Assembly (NCBI GenBank): GCA_015711895.1
Contig: JACVJH010000189.1
Location: 1 to 33,976, forward strand
DNA from: Candidatus Solincola tengchongensis
GTDB taxonomy: Bacteria; Actinomycetota; Geothermincolia; Geothermincolales; RBG-13-55-18
DNA: 33,976 nucleotides
Direction of reading: 5' to 3'
The notes under the pieces were generated by a model. It was not told the origin of the DNA. It ran no database searches and saw only the letters and a program-made list of their open reading frames with translations. How positions within the stretch are numbered: the stretch's first letter is position 1; each line of letters starts with the position of its first letter. Positions 1 through 7,161 of this stretch are shown here, one piece after another. The position numbers were made by a program, and so were the translations under genes.

Positions 1-1198
1 TGCCCGCCGTTCCGGTGAGCGGGGTGAACTCGGTGGGGGTGAGCAGCTCGGGGCTCTCCCCGTGGAGCTTGAAAAGGCTCTCGATGACCACGGTCTTGGC
101 CGGCATGTTGATGCCCAGCGAGAGGGTCTCCGTGGCGAAGACCACCTTCACCAGCCCCCGGGCGAAGAGGTCCTCCACTATCTCCTTGAATATGGGCAGG
201 TGTCCGGCGTGGTGGGAGGCCAACCCCCTCTTGAGGGCCTCCAGCCAGAGGTCGAAACCGAAGACCTTCAGATCCTCCTCCGGAAGCCAGGCCACCCGGG
301 CCAGGGCCTGCTCCTCGATGACCCGCTTCTCCTCCGGGGTGGTCAGGTCCGCGCCCTCCTCCAGGCAGTGAGCCACGCCGGCGTCGCAGCCGGCGCGGCT
401 GAAGATGAAGTAAATGGCCGGGAGCATGCCCGATTTGCGCAACCGCTCCACCACGTCCGCCCGGCGGGGGATGAGGTGGCGGGTGCGGGGCCTCCTGCCG
501 TCCCGGCCCCTGCCCTTCATGGAGCGCTCGTATTCCTCCACCACCCCCGGGGCCCGGTCGGAGAGAAGGTTGACCATGATGCCGCCTATGAAATAGTAGT
601 GGCGCAGCGGGACCGGCCGCCGGTCGTGGTAGACGACGTCCACGTCGCCGCGCAGGTCGTTGAGCCACTCCCCGAACTCGCCGTAGTTGGACACCGTGGC
701 CGAGAGGGCCACTATCTTGATGTCCGTGGGCAGGTGGATGATTATCTCCTCCCATACCGGACCCCGGAAGGGGTCCATGAGGTAATGGCATTCGTCGAGG
801 ACCACGTAGCGCAGGTCGTAGAGGTCCGGGGAGCGTTCGTAGATCATGTTGCGCAGCACCTCGGTGGTCATGATCACCACCGGCGCCTGGGGGTTGATGC
901 TGTTGTCCCCGGTGAGGAGGCCCACGGCGTCCGGCCCGTAGATGTCGCCGAAGTCGCGGAATTTCTGGTTGCTGAGCGCCTTCAGGGGCGTGGTGTAAAA
1001 GGTCCGTCCCCCCTGCCTCTCCGCCAGCCACACGGCGAACTCCGCCACCACCGTCTTCCCCGACCCGGTGGGGGCGACCACGAGTACGGAGCGGTCACGG
1101 GCAAGACTCTCTATGGCTTGGAGCTGGAAATCGTCCAGGGGGAAGGGATAGCGCGCGGTGAACTCCGCGATCAGGTCCTTTTCCCGTTTTCTCTCCAC
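1..1198 (-). CDS. helY: HelY-like Ski2-family DEAD/DECH-box helicase, 3' part beyond the window
   Basis: This is the N-terminal 399 codons of a superfamily 2 helicase of the Ski2/HelY type, ATP-driven enzymes thought to remodel RNA; the rest lies left of base 1. Visible motifs are a Q-type motif (FPLDDFQLQAI, residues 19-29), Walker A APTGSGKT (42-49), TTPLKALSNQK (69-79), motif II DECH (135-138), motif III SAT (166-168), FSRAGCD and ATETLSLGINMPAK. The order and wording match mycobacterial HelY, which supports an actinobacterial host. I chose the GTG at 1198 because an in-frame TGA lies two codons upstream. No Shine-Dalgarno sequence precedes it, and a TACAAT box ends seven bases before it, so the mRNA is probably leaderless. 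Motif VI is only partly visible at the edge and reads TPLTGTAG, where the family usually has TQLTGRAG. Confidence 0.93.
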   Translation of the reverse strand, partial: MERKREKDLIAEFTARYPFPLDDFQLQAIESLARDRSVLVVAPTGSGKTVVAEFAVWLAERQGGRTFYTTPLKALSNQKFRDFGDIYGPDAVGLLTGDNSINPQAPVVIMTTEVLRNMIYERSPDLYDLRYVVLDECHYLMDPFRGPVWEEIIIHLPTDIKIVALSATVSNYGEFGEWLNDLRGDVDVVYHDRRPVPLRHYYFIGGIMVNLLSDRAPGVVEEYERSMKGRGRDGRRPRTRHLIPRRADVVERLRKSGMLPAIYFIFSRAGCDAGVAHCLEEGADLTTPEEKRVIEEQALARVAWLPEEDLKVFGFDLWLEALKRGLASHHAGHLPIFKEIVEDLFARGLVKVVFATETLSLGINMPAKTVVIESLFKLHGESPELLTPTEFTPLTGTAG

Positions 1199-1204
1199 GC
1201 CTCA

Positions 1205-1210
1205 ATTGTA
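1205..1210 (-). promoter_or_regulatory. Extended -10 promoter of helY (leaderless)
   Basis: On the minus strand the sequence TGCTACAAT gives an extended -10 (TG, one base, TACAAT). The last T is at -7 if transcription starts at 1198, which is the first base of the GTG start codon. No clear -35 is seen, as is usual when an extended -10 is present. Confidence 0.65.
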
Positions 1211-1510
1211 GCAGAATGCCGGCTGGGATGGGTGCCGGGCGGTGAGGCGGGCGCGGGCCCGTGGGAAGCCGATGCCCTTGAAGGATCGCCTGGCGTTTCG
1301 CGCCTCTCCCGGGAGGAACTCCGGATCTGGAGGTCAACGCGGAATGGCTCGAAGGAAAAAGAACGGTGGGCTCTGGGTAGGGCCGCAGTTTCGAGGATGG
1401 GCCACGATTTCGGTGATGAACCATAAGGGTGTGCCCCCTTTCGCCGCGTGAGGGATGGGTATTCGGGTCCAGGCCGCGGCTCTGCCCTCCGAGGGTTTTT
1501 CAAACGGGCG

Positions 1511-1541
1511 GACACCGCGCGGCGGTGTCGGGTAATATAAG
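1511..1541 (+). promoter_or_regulatory. Inverted repeat and -10-like box upstream of the GNAT gene
   Basis: GACACCGC (1511-1518), GCG, GCGGTGTC (1522-1529) is a perfect 8-bp inverted repeat. It is followed at once by GGTAATATAAG, giving -10 candidates TAATAT (1533-1538) or TATAAG (1536-1541). The repeat sits where the -35 and spacer would be, so it may be a protein-binding site. No good -35 hexamer is visible. Confidence 0.4.
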
Positions 1542-1593
1542 GCGGGTGAGGCGTGGAGCGGCCCGATTTTTCCTGGGTTGAGGTACGGTCCCC

Positions 1594-2460
1594 GTGAGAG
1601 GCAGCCGGGATGTGGGTATGGAGGGCGCCCTTTCCTGCCGGCCTGTGGAGCCGGGAGGGGAGAGGGAGCTCCTGTCCTTTCTGGAGAGGGATCCCGTGGC
1701 CAACCTGCGCCTGGTATGGAGCGTGAGGCGCTGGGGCCTCCTCAACCTGGGCCTTGCGGAGCAGGGAGAATTTCTCGCCCTGAGGGCGGGCGGCCGGATA
1801 AGGGGCGTCCTCTTCCGCGACAATCTGGGTCTGTGGAGGATCGCCGCGCGCGCGGAAGAGGCCCGCGCCCTGGTCCGGGCCGGCCTTGAGATGTGGGGAC
1901 CGCCGTCGGCCATGGCCGGGCGCCGCGAGGATATAGAGGCGATGCTGGAATGGTTCCCGGAGCTATCCAGCAGGGTGCAGCGGGTGGAGCGTGAGGTCTC
2001 GCTCGTGCTCCGGCCGGGAGATTTCGCTCCACGCCACCCGGAGCTGGCCGAGGTGGCCGGGGAGGAGGACCTGGAAACCCTGGTGGGCCTGGAGAGGTCC
2101 TTCCAGTGGGAGTATCTGGGAAACGTTTCCAGAGAATGGGAGATAAGGCTGCGCATGCTGCGCCTGGTCGAGGCGGGCACCACGGCCCTCGCCCGCTGCG
2201 ATGGACGGGCGGTGGCCAAGGCGGAGATGGAAGCGGTCACCCCGGGGGCGGACGAACTCGGCGGGGTTTACTGCCTCCCGGAGTTCCGCCGCCGGGGGTT
2301 CGCGGGGGCGGTCTGCAGCCTGCTCTGCGAGCGCTCCCTCTCCGGAGGCAAGCCCGTGCGCCTGGAGGCCAGGGAGGACAACCATGCCGCCATCTCCCTC
2401 TACCGCCGCTTGGGATTCCGGGAACTCTGGCCCCATCTGGTCGTCTCCTTCAAGGGATGA
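1594..2460 (+). CDS. GNAT-family acyltransferase-like protein
   Basis: The protein has 288 residues. The C-terminal third reads as a GNAT acetyl-CoA-binding fold: LGGVYCLPEFRRRGFAGAV holds the R/Q-x-x-G-x-G/A pyrophosphate loop region, and AREDNHAAISLYRRLGF is the typical final helix and strand. The N-terminal half shows no motif I can name and may be a second, degenerate GNAT-like half, as in many actinobacterial two-domain proteins. The substrate is unknown. The GTG at 1594 has GAGG ten bases upstream; an ATG at 1618 (residue 9) is an alternative with a weaker site. Residues 89 to about 125 are copied in a decayed fragment at 4286-4395. The gene stands alone, about 115 bases before the ferredoxin gene. 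Confidence 0.8.
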   Translation: MRGSRDVGMEGALSCRPVEPGGERELLSFLERDPVANLRLVWSVRRWGLLNLGLAEQGEFLALRAGGRIRGVLFRDNLGLWRIAARAEEARALVRAGLEMWGPPSAMAGRREDIEAMLEWFPELSSRVQRVEREVSLVLRPGDFAPRHPELAEVAGEEDLETLVGLERSFQWEYLGNVSREWEIRLRMLRLVEAGTTALARCDGRAVAKAEMEAVTPGADELGGVYCLPEFRRRGFAGAVCSLLCERSLSGGKPVRLEAREDNHAAISLYRRLGFRELWPHLVVSFKG

Positions 2461-2533
2461 CGGGACGGGCAGGTTTCACGCACGCCGGGGCCCGCACGGG
2501 GCTGCAAAGCTGTCAGTAGCGCCGGTTTTGATG

Positions 2534-2542
2534 TGCTAGACT
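2534..2542 (+). promoter_or_regulatory. Possible extended -10 for the ferredoxin/flavoprotein pair
   Basis: TGCTAGACT matches an extended -10 (TG, one base, TAGACT), predicting a start near 2549 and a leader of about 26 bases that contains the ribosome site GAAAGGGGG. No convincing -35 was found. Confidence 0.4.
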
Positions 2543-2574
2543 ATCTTCGATTTTTCGTATAGAGGAAAGGGGGC

Positions 2575-2853
2575 ATGATGGAGGAAACGCTCAGATTCGA
2601 GGATATCCCGGGTGTGGAGTGGGTCCCGTCGCCGCGGCCCTTCATCACCATCGATGCCTCGAAGTGCACGGGTTGCGGGAATTGCCTGCGCGTGTGCCTG
2701 GCGGGAGTGTTCCGGCTGCGCGAGAAGAAGGCCGAGGTCGCGAGCCTCGAACGGTGCATGGAATGCGCCTCCTGCCTTTTCGTCTGCGAGTCGGGCGCCG
2801 TCGATTTCGGATGGCCGGTGGGGGGTACGGGTTACCGCAGCGAGTGGGGTTGA
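2575..2853 (+). CDS. FixX-like two-cluster 4Fe-4S ferredoxin
   Basis: This is a 92-residue soluble ferredoxin with two complete Cys motifs, CTGCGNCLRVC (residues 31-41) and CMECASCLFVC (61-71). Each has C-x2-C-x2-C-x3-C spacing, which fits two [4Fe-4S] clusters. It lies directly before a FixC-like flavoprotein gene. By analogy with FixX/FixC and the fused ETF-quinone oxidoreductase of mitochondria, it probably passes electrons to or from that flavoprotein; this is inferred from position. The ATG at 2575 follows GAAAGGGGGC, and a second ATG at 2578 is equally possible. Its stop codon overlaps the start of an 11-codon reading frame that bridges to the next gene. Confidence 0.88.
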   Translation: MMEETLRFEDIPGVEWVPSPRPFITIDASKCTGCGNCLRVCLAGVFRLREKKAEVASLERCMECASCLFVCESGAVDFGWPVGGTGYRSEWG

Positions 2854-2888
2854 TGAGCGCGCGGATGAAACGGGGGGTAGCGATGTGA
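2853..2888 (+). CDS. Possible 11-codon coupling ORF between ferredoxin and flavoprotein
   Basis: The frame encodes MSARMKRGVAM. Its ATG overlaps the ferredoxin stop by one base (TGATG), and its stop overlaps the flavoprotein GTG start (ATGTGA). Such an arrangement would let ribosomes pass from one gene to the next by translational coupling. There is no evidence that the peptide itself has a function, and the overlap may be chance. Confidence 0.25.
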   Translation: MSARMKRGVAM

Positions 2889-4219
2889 GTGCCGTGGATT
2901 ACGACGTCATAGTGGTAGGGGCGGGCTTCGGTGGGCCCGTGGCGGCCAAGAGGTGCGCCGAGGCGGGGCTTTCTACCCTTATATTGGAAAGAGCTTCCAC
3001 GCCGGGACAAAAGGTCATATCCAGCTGCACCATCCCCTTCTACGGTTTTCTCTTCGGTCCGCAGTGGATACGCGACGGCGACCCTCCCATCGAGAGGCCC
3101 ATCACCGGGATTCGCAACTTTTTCGTCCGCGACGGGAAGGTCTACGCTACGGACAATTCTTTTCGCGTCCCCGGGCCGCTGGCGAACCGCTTGGCCATCG
3201 GCTACACGGTATACTGCCGTCCTTTCTGCACCTGGTTGGCGGAGCGTGCGGTGGAGGCGGGCGCCGAGCTGCGGACCTCCGTCGCCGCGGTGGACGTGAT
3301 CATGGAAAGCGGGGCGGTGAAGGGGGTGGTGACGGACGGGGGCGAGGAACTTCGCTGCAGGCTCCTCATCGACGCCGAGGGAGTGCAGAACATCCTGGCC
3401 AGGAAGGCGGGGATACGCAAGACCTACCGTCCGGAAGCCGTGGAGTTGTGCCTCCTCTACGACTTCAAGATGGCCAAGGAGGACATCGACCGCATCTGCG
3501 GGTACCAGATCGAATACTACTGGGCCATGCCGGAGGAGAAGATCATCGCCCCCCTCGGCGAGGGGTCGGCGGTTTACATCTTCCCCTACCGGGAGAGTAT
3601 CCATATGACCATCGGGAGGTTCCTCAAGGGCGAGGAGGGGGTTCCTGTGCTCGCCAAGGAGCTCGACGCTTATTACCGGAGGTTCTTCCAGGTGGACCGC
3701 TGGCGTGAGATGTACGCCCCCCGCACCGAGCTGCGCGCGCGTATATGGGATACCTGTCCCATCTACGCCGGACTTTACCAGGACATGCGCAGCATGCCCA
3801 CCTTCGGGGACGGCGTGCTCCTCATAGGCGACGCCGCGGGCCTGGAGGCCGCGGCCATAGCTGACGGGGTCCCCTCCGCCTGGTTCTCCGCCGAGATGGC
3901 GGCGGAGACGGCCATCGAGGCCCTACGGGCCGGCGACACCGGCGCGTCTTTCCTCTCCCGCTACCAGCGCAGGCTGGAGGAGCATCCCCTCATCCCGGCC
4001 CTCATCAGCGACACTCACCGCAGGGACCTGGCGTGGGCGCGGTGGAGCGGCGACGAGGCGGAGATGAGGAGGCGGGTCAACCAGGGGTGGGGGATACGCC
4101 TCATGGGGCACCTCGCGTTGCCCGTGCTGCGTGCGGTGTACCGGGAGATGCGCCGCGATCCCCGTGTCCTCAAGAACTGGCTCGATATGTTCAACCGCTA
4201 TCACCGCCTGTATGCCTGA
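2885..4219 (+). CDS. FixC / ETF-quinone oxidoreductase-like FAD-dependent oxidoreductase
   Basis: The 444-residue flavoprotein belongs to the FixC / geranylgeranyl reductase-like group. The N terminus has the dinucleotide-binding fold DVIVVGAGFGG (7-17), ending in the acidic residue of LILER. A second FAD motif, GDGVLLIGDAAG, lies near residues 308-319 and is followed by the helix ADGVPSAWFSAEMAAE. FixC relatives pass electrons between electron-transfer flavoprotein, ferredoxin and quinone; geranylgeranyl reductases reduce isoprenoid double bonds. The preceding ferredoxin gene favours the FixC reading, but no fixA or fixB is in view. I chose the GTG at 2885 because GGGGGT sits about eight bases upstream and the GAGFGG fold begins normally from there; upstream in-frame codons run through the ferredoxin gene. 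No transmembrane segment is seen. Confidence 0.85.
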   Translation: MSAVDYDVIVVGAGFGGPVAAKRCAEAGLSTLILERASTPGQKVISSCTIPFYGFLFGPQWIRDGDPPIERPITGIRNFFVRDGKVYATDNSFRVPGPLANRLAIGYTVYCRPFCTWLAERAVEAGAELRTSVAAVDVIMESGAVKGVVTDGGEELRCRLLIDAEGVQNILARKAGIRKTYRPEAVELCLLYDFKMAKEDIDRICGYQIEYYWAMPEEKIIAPLGEGSAVYIFPYRESIHMTIGRFLKGEEGVPVLAKELDAYYRRFFQVDRWREMYAPRTELRARIWDTCPIYAGLYQDMRSMPTFGDGVLLIGDAAGLEAAAIADGVPSAWFSAEMAAETAIEALRAGDTGASFLSRYQRRLEEHPLIPALISDTHRRDLAWARWSGDEAEMRRRVNQGWGIRLMGHLALPVLRAVYREMRRDPRVLKNWLDMFNRYHRLYA

Positions 4220-4229
4220 GAGGTGCGTG

Positions 4230-4244
4230 AAGCGGTAACCGCTT
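4230..4244. repeat. 15-base palindrome after the flavoprotein gene
   Basis: AAGCGGT-A-ACCGCTT is a perfect 7-bp inverted repeat with a one-base centre, eleven bases after the flavoprotein stop. It lacks a loop and a T tract, so it looks more like a protein-binding site than a terminator. No role is known. Confidence 0.4.
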
Positions 4245-4285
4245 CTCGGGTCATGGCCGGACCGATAAGGAATCGGCATGCCGAG

Positions 4286-4395
4286 GAGGCCCGCGCCCTG
4301 GCCCGGGCCGGCCTCGAGATGTGGGGACCAGCGGCGGCCTTGGCCGGGCGAGGCGGGGATGTGTGAGAGATGCCGGAAGGGTTCCCCTAAGCTAT
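4286..4395 (+). pseudogene. Decayed duplicate of part of the GNAT gene
   Basis: These about 110 bases align without gaps to 1858-1967 inside the GNAT gene. In the parent frame they read EARALARAGLEMWGP, close to the parent EARALVRAGLEMWGP, and then hit TGA and TAA stops where the parent reads EDIEAMLEWFPEL. A shorter match may continue upstream across a deletion (ATAAGG near 4265). The copy lies on the same strand, 2.4 kb from the parent and beyond the ferredoxin/flavoprotein pair. It is a non-functional remnant. Confidence 0.8.
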
Positions 4396-4422
4396 CGCGG
4401 CTGCGGTCCGGTAGCTTTTTTT
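4389..4422 (+). terminator. Rho-independent terminator
   Basis: AAGCTATCG (4389-4397) pairs with CGGTAGCTT (4409-4417), one pair being a G-U wobble, around an 11-base loop. A run of seven T (4416-4422) follows. It ends transcripts reading right, presumably those of the ferredoxin/flavoprotein pair. It lies in and just after the GNAT remnant. Confidence 0.72.
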
Positions 4423-4428
4423 GGAACC

Positions 4429-5358
4429 TCAGGCTCCGGCCTCTCCTCCCGCCTCCGCCAGGAGGGCCTTGATGTCCATGGGAGCCGGCTTTTCCGGGTC
4501 CCGCTCCAGGGTGATGGCCTCCAGCTCGCATCGGGAAGCGCATACCCCGCACCCGAAGCAGCGGGCGGGGTCCACCTCCGCCACCAGGTCGCCCCCCAGG
4601 CTCAATGCCTTGAATGGGCAGGCCTCCACGCAGCTCCCGCAGCCGCTGCACTCCTCGGCGTCGACGCGAGCGACGTACCCTGAAGAGCATATATTGGGGG
4701 AACCGAAGGCCAGGTAGGCCTTCATGCCTATGCAGCAGCAGGAACAGCAGTTGCAGATGGCGAAGAAGCGCCCGCCGGCGGCGTCCTTGAAATAGGCGCA
4801 GTGCACGTGCCCCCGCTCGTGTTCCTCCTTGAGGATGCGCGTCGCCTCCTCGGGAAGTAGGCGCCTGAAGTTGTTGGGTTTGTGCTCCTCCAGGAAACCC
4901 AGGAAGGGTTCTCCCACCACGAGGCAGACGTCGAGGGGCAGGCAGGGCTTGCTCTGCGTGTGCCTGCAAGGGCATTCTATGACCCCGATGTGATCGGGGT
5001 CCTGGAGGATGATATCGTTGGCGATGGGGTAGGGGATGACCCTCTCCTGGCGGGGAAGGTAGACGTTCTCCTTCACGTTCACCAGGTCTACGGCGTGCTC
5101 CGTGCGCACCACCTTGGCATGATAGGTGCTGGTGGCCGGGTCGAGGGTCTCCCTGGCCACCTTGCCCACCACCACGTCCAGGATGTCCTCCATCTCCGGC
5201 GGAAGGTCGTGAGGAGGCTCCTTTTCCGCCACGTTGATGAGCTTGCCCAGGCGGTAGACGTAGGCGTTGGGGAACCGTCCGTAGAGGTAGCCGTGGATGA
5301 ACCCCTCGAGGTTGCGGTTGCCGAACATCTTGAAGAAACGCTTGACGGAATCGCGCAT
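4429..5358 (-). CDS. Cysteine-rich iron-sulfur protein with C-terminal 2[4Fe-4S] ferredoxin domain
   Basis: The protein has 309 residues. The C-terminal part is a classical two-cluster ferredoxin domain: CSGCGSCVEAC (237-247) and CFGCGVCASRC (267-277). Before it lies a conserved-looking region with many further cysteines: CPCR (129-132), C139, C145, C187, a dense cluster CNCCSCCC (202-209) and C224. These could bind one or more extra clusters or metals. Similar 4Fe-4S proteins occur in strict anaerobes, but I know of no assigned reaction. There is no signal peptide or membrane helix, so it is probably cytoplasmic. The ATG at 5358 follows GGGAGGGAGG at good spacing. It is a single gene, divergent from paaK and convergent with the flavoprotein. 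An electron-carrier or redox-enzyme subunit role is inference. Confidence 0.82.
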   Translation of the reverse strand: MRDSVKRFFKMFGNRNLEGFIHGYLYGRFPNAYVYRLGKLINVAEKEPPHDLPPEMEDILDVVVGKVARETLDPATSTYHAKVVRTEHAVDLVNVKENVYLPRQERVIPYPIANDIILQDPDHIGVIECPCRHTQSKPCLPLDVCLVVGEPFLGFLEEHKPNNFRRLLPEEATRILKEEHERGHVHCAYFKDAAGGRFFAICNCCSCCCIGMKAYLAFGSPNICSSGYVARVDAEECSGCGSCVEACPFKALSLGGDLVAEVDPARCFGCGVCASRCELEAITLERDPEKPAPMDIKALLAEAGGEAGA

Positions 5359-5401
5359 GCGCCTCCCTCCCTCCGAAGACGTACCCTCCCGGACGGTGGT
5401 T

Positions 5402-5407
5402 ATTATA
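5402..5407 (-). promoter_or_regulatory. -10 box of the Cys-rich iron-sulfur gene
   Basis: A perfect TATAAT lies on the minus strand, predicting a start near 5395 and a leader of about 37 bases ending in the strong ribosome site GGGAGGGAGG. A -35 is not obvious. Confidence 0.55.
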
Positions 5408-5664
5408 CATGAGGCGCCCCGCCGAAGGCCCGGCGCCGTTCGGCGGCCGGTCTCCCGTACGGCTTCGGCCGGGTATGATGACGAAAAGAGGCGAAAGCGG
5501 TCGGCCTCCGGCGTCCCCCCGCGATGGGCGCGGAGATTTGGCCTCCGTGGGATGGAGGCAAGGATTCGCGGCGTGCGGCGTTCTCCGTGAAGGGATGGAG
5601 CGATAATGCGCATGCGAAGACGACAGGGAGCGCCGGCGGCACCGTCGGCGTTTCCCGCGGATGA

Positions 5665-5693
5665 ATGACTGAACTCTGCGAATGGGGTTTAAT
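5665..5693 (+). promoter_or_regulatory. Predicted paaK promoter
   Basis: ATGACT (5665-5670) and TTTAAT (5688-5693) are separated by 17 bases, matching the -35 and -10 consensus at four and five of six positions. The same ATGACT hexamer serves as the likely -35 of glyQ. The predicted start is near 5700. Confidence 0.5.
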
Positions 5694-5841
5694 ATTGGTG
5701 ATCGTCACCGGGGTCTTGAGGAGCCGCCACGCCTTTGCAGACGTGAGGGTACTGCATCGTTGGCCCGCGCCGGGCCGGGGAGGGACGGCTGAGAGGGCCC
5801 TCGACCGGAGGCGCGAGGGGAGCGAATAAGGGGAGGAAGAC

Positions 5842-7161
5842 ATGCCCGAGGGAGAGTTCTGGAACCCGGAGGTGGAACTCCTTTCCGGGGAGGAGATACG
5901 CTCCTTGCAGCTGCGCCGGCTGCGTGCGGTGCTGGAGCGTTGCGGAAACAGCCCTTTCTACCGGGAATGGTTTCGCGAGGCGGGGTTCGATCCCGCCAGG
6001 GTGAGCTCCCTCGACGACCTCCGGGCCCTGCCCTTCATGGACAAGGAGACCCTGCGCGGAGGAGACCCGCGGCGCTTCCTCACCGTGCCCCTGGAGGAAG
6101 TGGTGCGCCTGCATTCCTCCTCCGGGACCACCGGGCAGGCCACGGTCGTCTTCCACACCGCACGGGACATCGATGCCTGGACGGAGCTGGTGGCCCGGTG
6201 CATGTACATGACCGGGGTGCGCCGCTCGGACGTCTTCCAGAACATGATGGGCTACGGGCTCTTCACCGGGGGCCTCGGATTTCACTACGCCGCGGAGAGG
6301 ATAGGGGCCCTGGTCATCCCGGCGGGCTCGGGGAACAGCAAGCGCCAGATCCAGCTGATGCGGGATTTCGGCACCACGGTCATCCACGTCATCCCCAGTT
6401 ACGCCCTCTACCTCCTGGACGTCTTCCGCGAACTGGGCCTCGACCCCAGGCGGGACACCAGCCTGCGCATCGCCTTCATCGGCGCCGAACCCCACACGGA
6501 GAGCCTCCGCCGCCGCCTGGAGGAGGCCTACGGCATCAAGGCCTACAATTCCTACGGGCTCTCGGAGATGAGCGGGCCCGGGGTGGCCTTCGAGTGCCCC
6601 TTCCAGGAAGGGATGCACGTAGGGGAGGACAGCTTCATCCTGGAGGCCATCGACCCCGAGCCCCTGGAGCCCGCGCCCGCGGCGGAGGGGGGCGAACGCG
6701 CGCGTACCCTGCACCGCGAGGGCATGCCCCTCCTACGCTACCGCACCCACGACCTGGCCCGGGTCTTCCCGGAGCCCTGCCGCTGCGGCCGGGCACACCG
6801 GCGCATCTCCCGCATCAAGGGGCGCACGGACGATATGTTCATCGTCAAGGGGGTCAACGTCTTTCCCATGCAGGTGGAGAGGGTGCTCCTGGGAATCCTC
6901 GGGGTGGGCTCGAACTACCGCATCGTGCTGGAGACGGTGGACAACAGGGACGAGATGCGCGTCCAGGTGGAAGTGTCCGGCGACCTCTGGCACGGTGAGG
7001 TGAAAGAGTTGAGCCAGTTGCGCCGCCGCATAGCACAGGAACTGCGCAACGAGATCCTGGTCACCCCGGTGGTGGAGCTCGTGGAGCCGGGCTCTCTTCC
7101 CGCCGGGGAGGGAAAAGCGGTGCGTGTGGTGGACATGCGGGATCACGCAAGGGGGGAATGA
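5842..7161 (+). CDS. paaK: Phenylacetate-CoA ligase family protein
   Basis: This is a 439-residue adenylate-forming enzyme of the PaaK type, which activates an aryl or related carboxylic acid to its CoA thioester with ATP, giving AMP and PPi. The AMP-binding loop HSSSGTTGQ is at residues 91-99. Further motifs are YNSYGLSEMSGPG and, near the C terminus, RISRIKGRTDDMFIVKGVNVFPMQVE, the hinge and catalytic domain typical of PaaK. The length is normal for the family. The ATG at 5842 follows GGGGAGGAAG. It overlaps the ACT-domain gene by four bases, a pairing common in anaerobes, where such ligases may act in indolepyruvate or aromatic amino acid breakdown. The true acid substrate is not shown by the sequence, so the symbol marks the family rather than a proven function. 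Confidence 0.9.
   Translation: MPEGEFWNPEVELLSGEEIRSLQLRRLRAVLERCGNSPFYREWFREAGFDPARVSSLDDLRALPFMDKETLRGGDPRRFLTVPLEEVVRLHSSSGTTGQATVVFHTARDIDAWTELVARCMYMTGVRRSDVFQNMMGYGLFTGGLGFHYAAERIGALVIPAGSGNSKRQIQLMRDFGTTVIHVIPSYALYLLDVFRELGLDPRRDTSLRIAFIGAEPHTESLRRRLEEAYGIKAYNSYGLSEMSGPGVAFECPFQEGMHVGEDSFILEAIDPEPLEPAPAAEGGERARTLHREGMPLLRYRTHDLARVFPEPCRCGRAHRRISRIKGRTDDMFIVKGVNVFPMQVERVLLGILGVGSNYRIVLETVDNRDEMRVQVEVSGDLWHGEVKELSQLRRRIAQELRNEILVTPVVELVEPGSLPAGEGKAVRVVDMRDHARGE

Larger units (their letters stand above)
1199..1593. other. Intergenic region between divergent helY and the GNAT gene
   Basis: No convincing gene is present in these 395 bases. The stretch holds the helY promoter at its left end and, at 1511-1541, a hairpin or operator followed by a TAATAT/TATAAG box reading right. 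The middle part has no pattern I can name. Confidence 0.6.
5359..5841. other. Divergent promoter region, no gene seen
   Basis: These 483 bases separate two divergent genes. They hold a TATAAT reading left at 5402-5407 and a promoter reading right at 5665-5693. About 140 bases of predicted paaK leader follow, GC-rich with short inverted repeats such as CCCTCG/CGAGGG around 5797-5818. I see no riboswitch consensus and no credible coding sequence. Confidence 0.6.

Noticed and set aside
62..1426. Plus-strand frame of 454 codons at the left end
   Set aside because: It is antisense to the helY gene, whose helicase motifs on the minus strand are unmistakable.
5787..5795. CTGAGA as in a TPP riboswitch
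   Set aside because: The partner motifs of the TPP aptamer are absent and the downstream gene is not thiamine-related.
5979..5997. tRNA-like T arm (GGCGG, GGTTCGATC, CCGCC)
   Set aside because: It lies inside the well-supported paaK coding sequence, in frame, and no acceptor or anticodon arm surrounds it.
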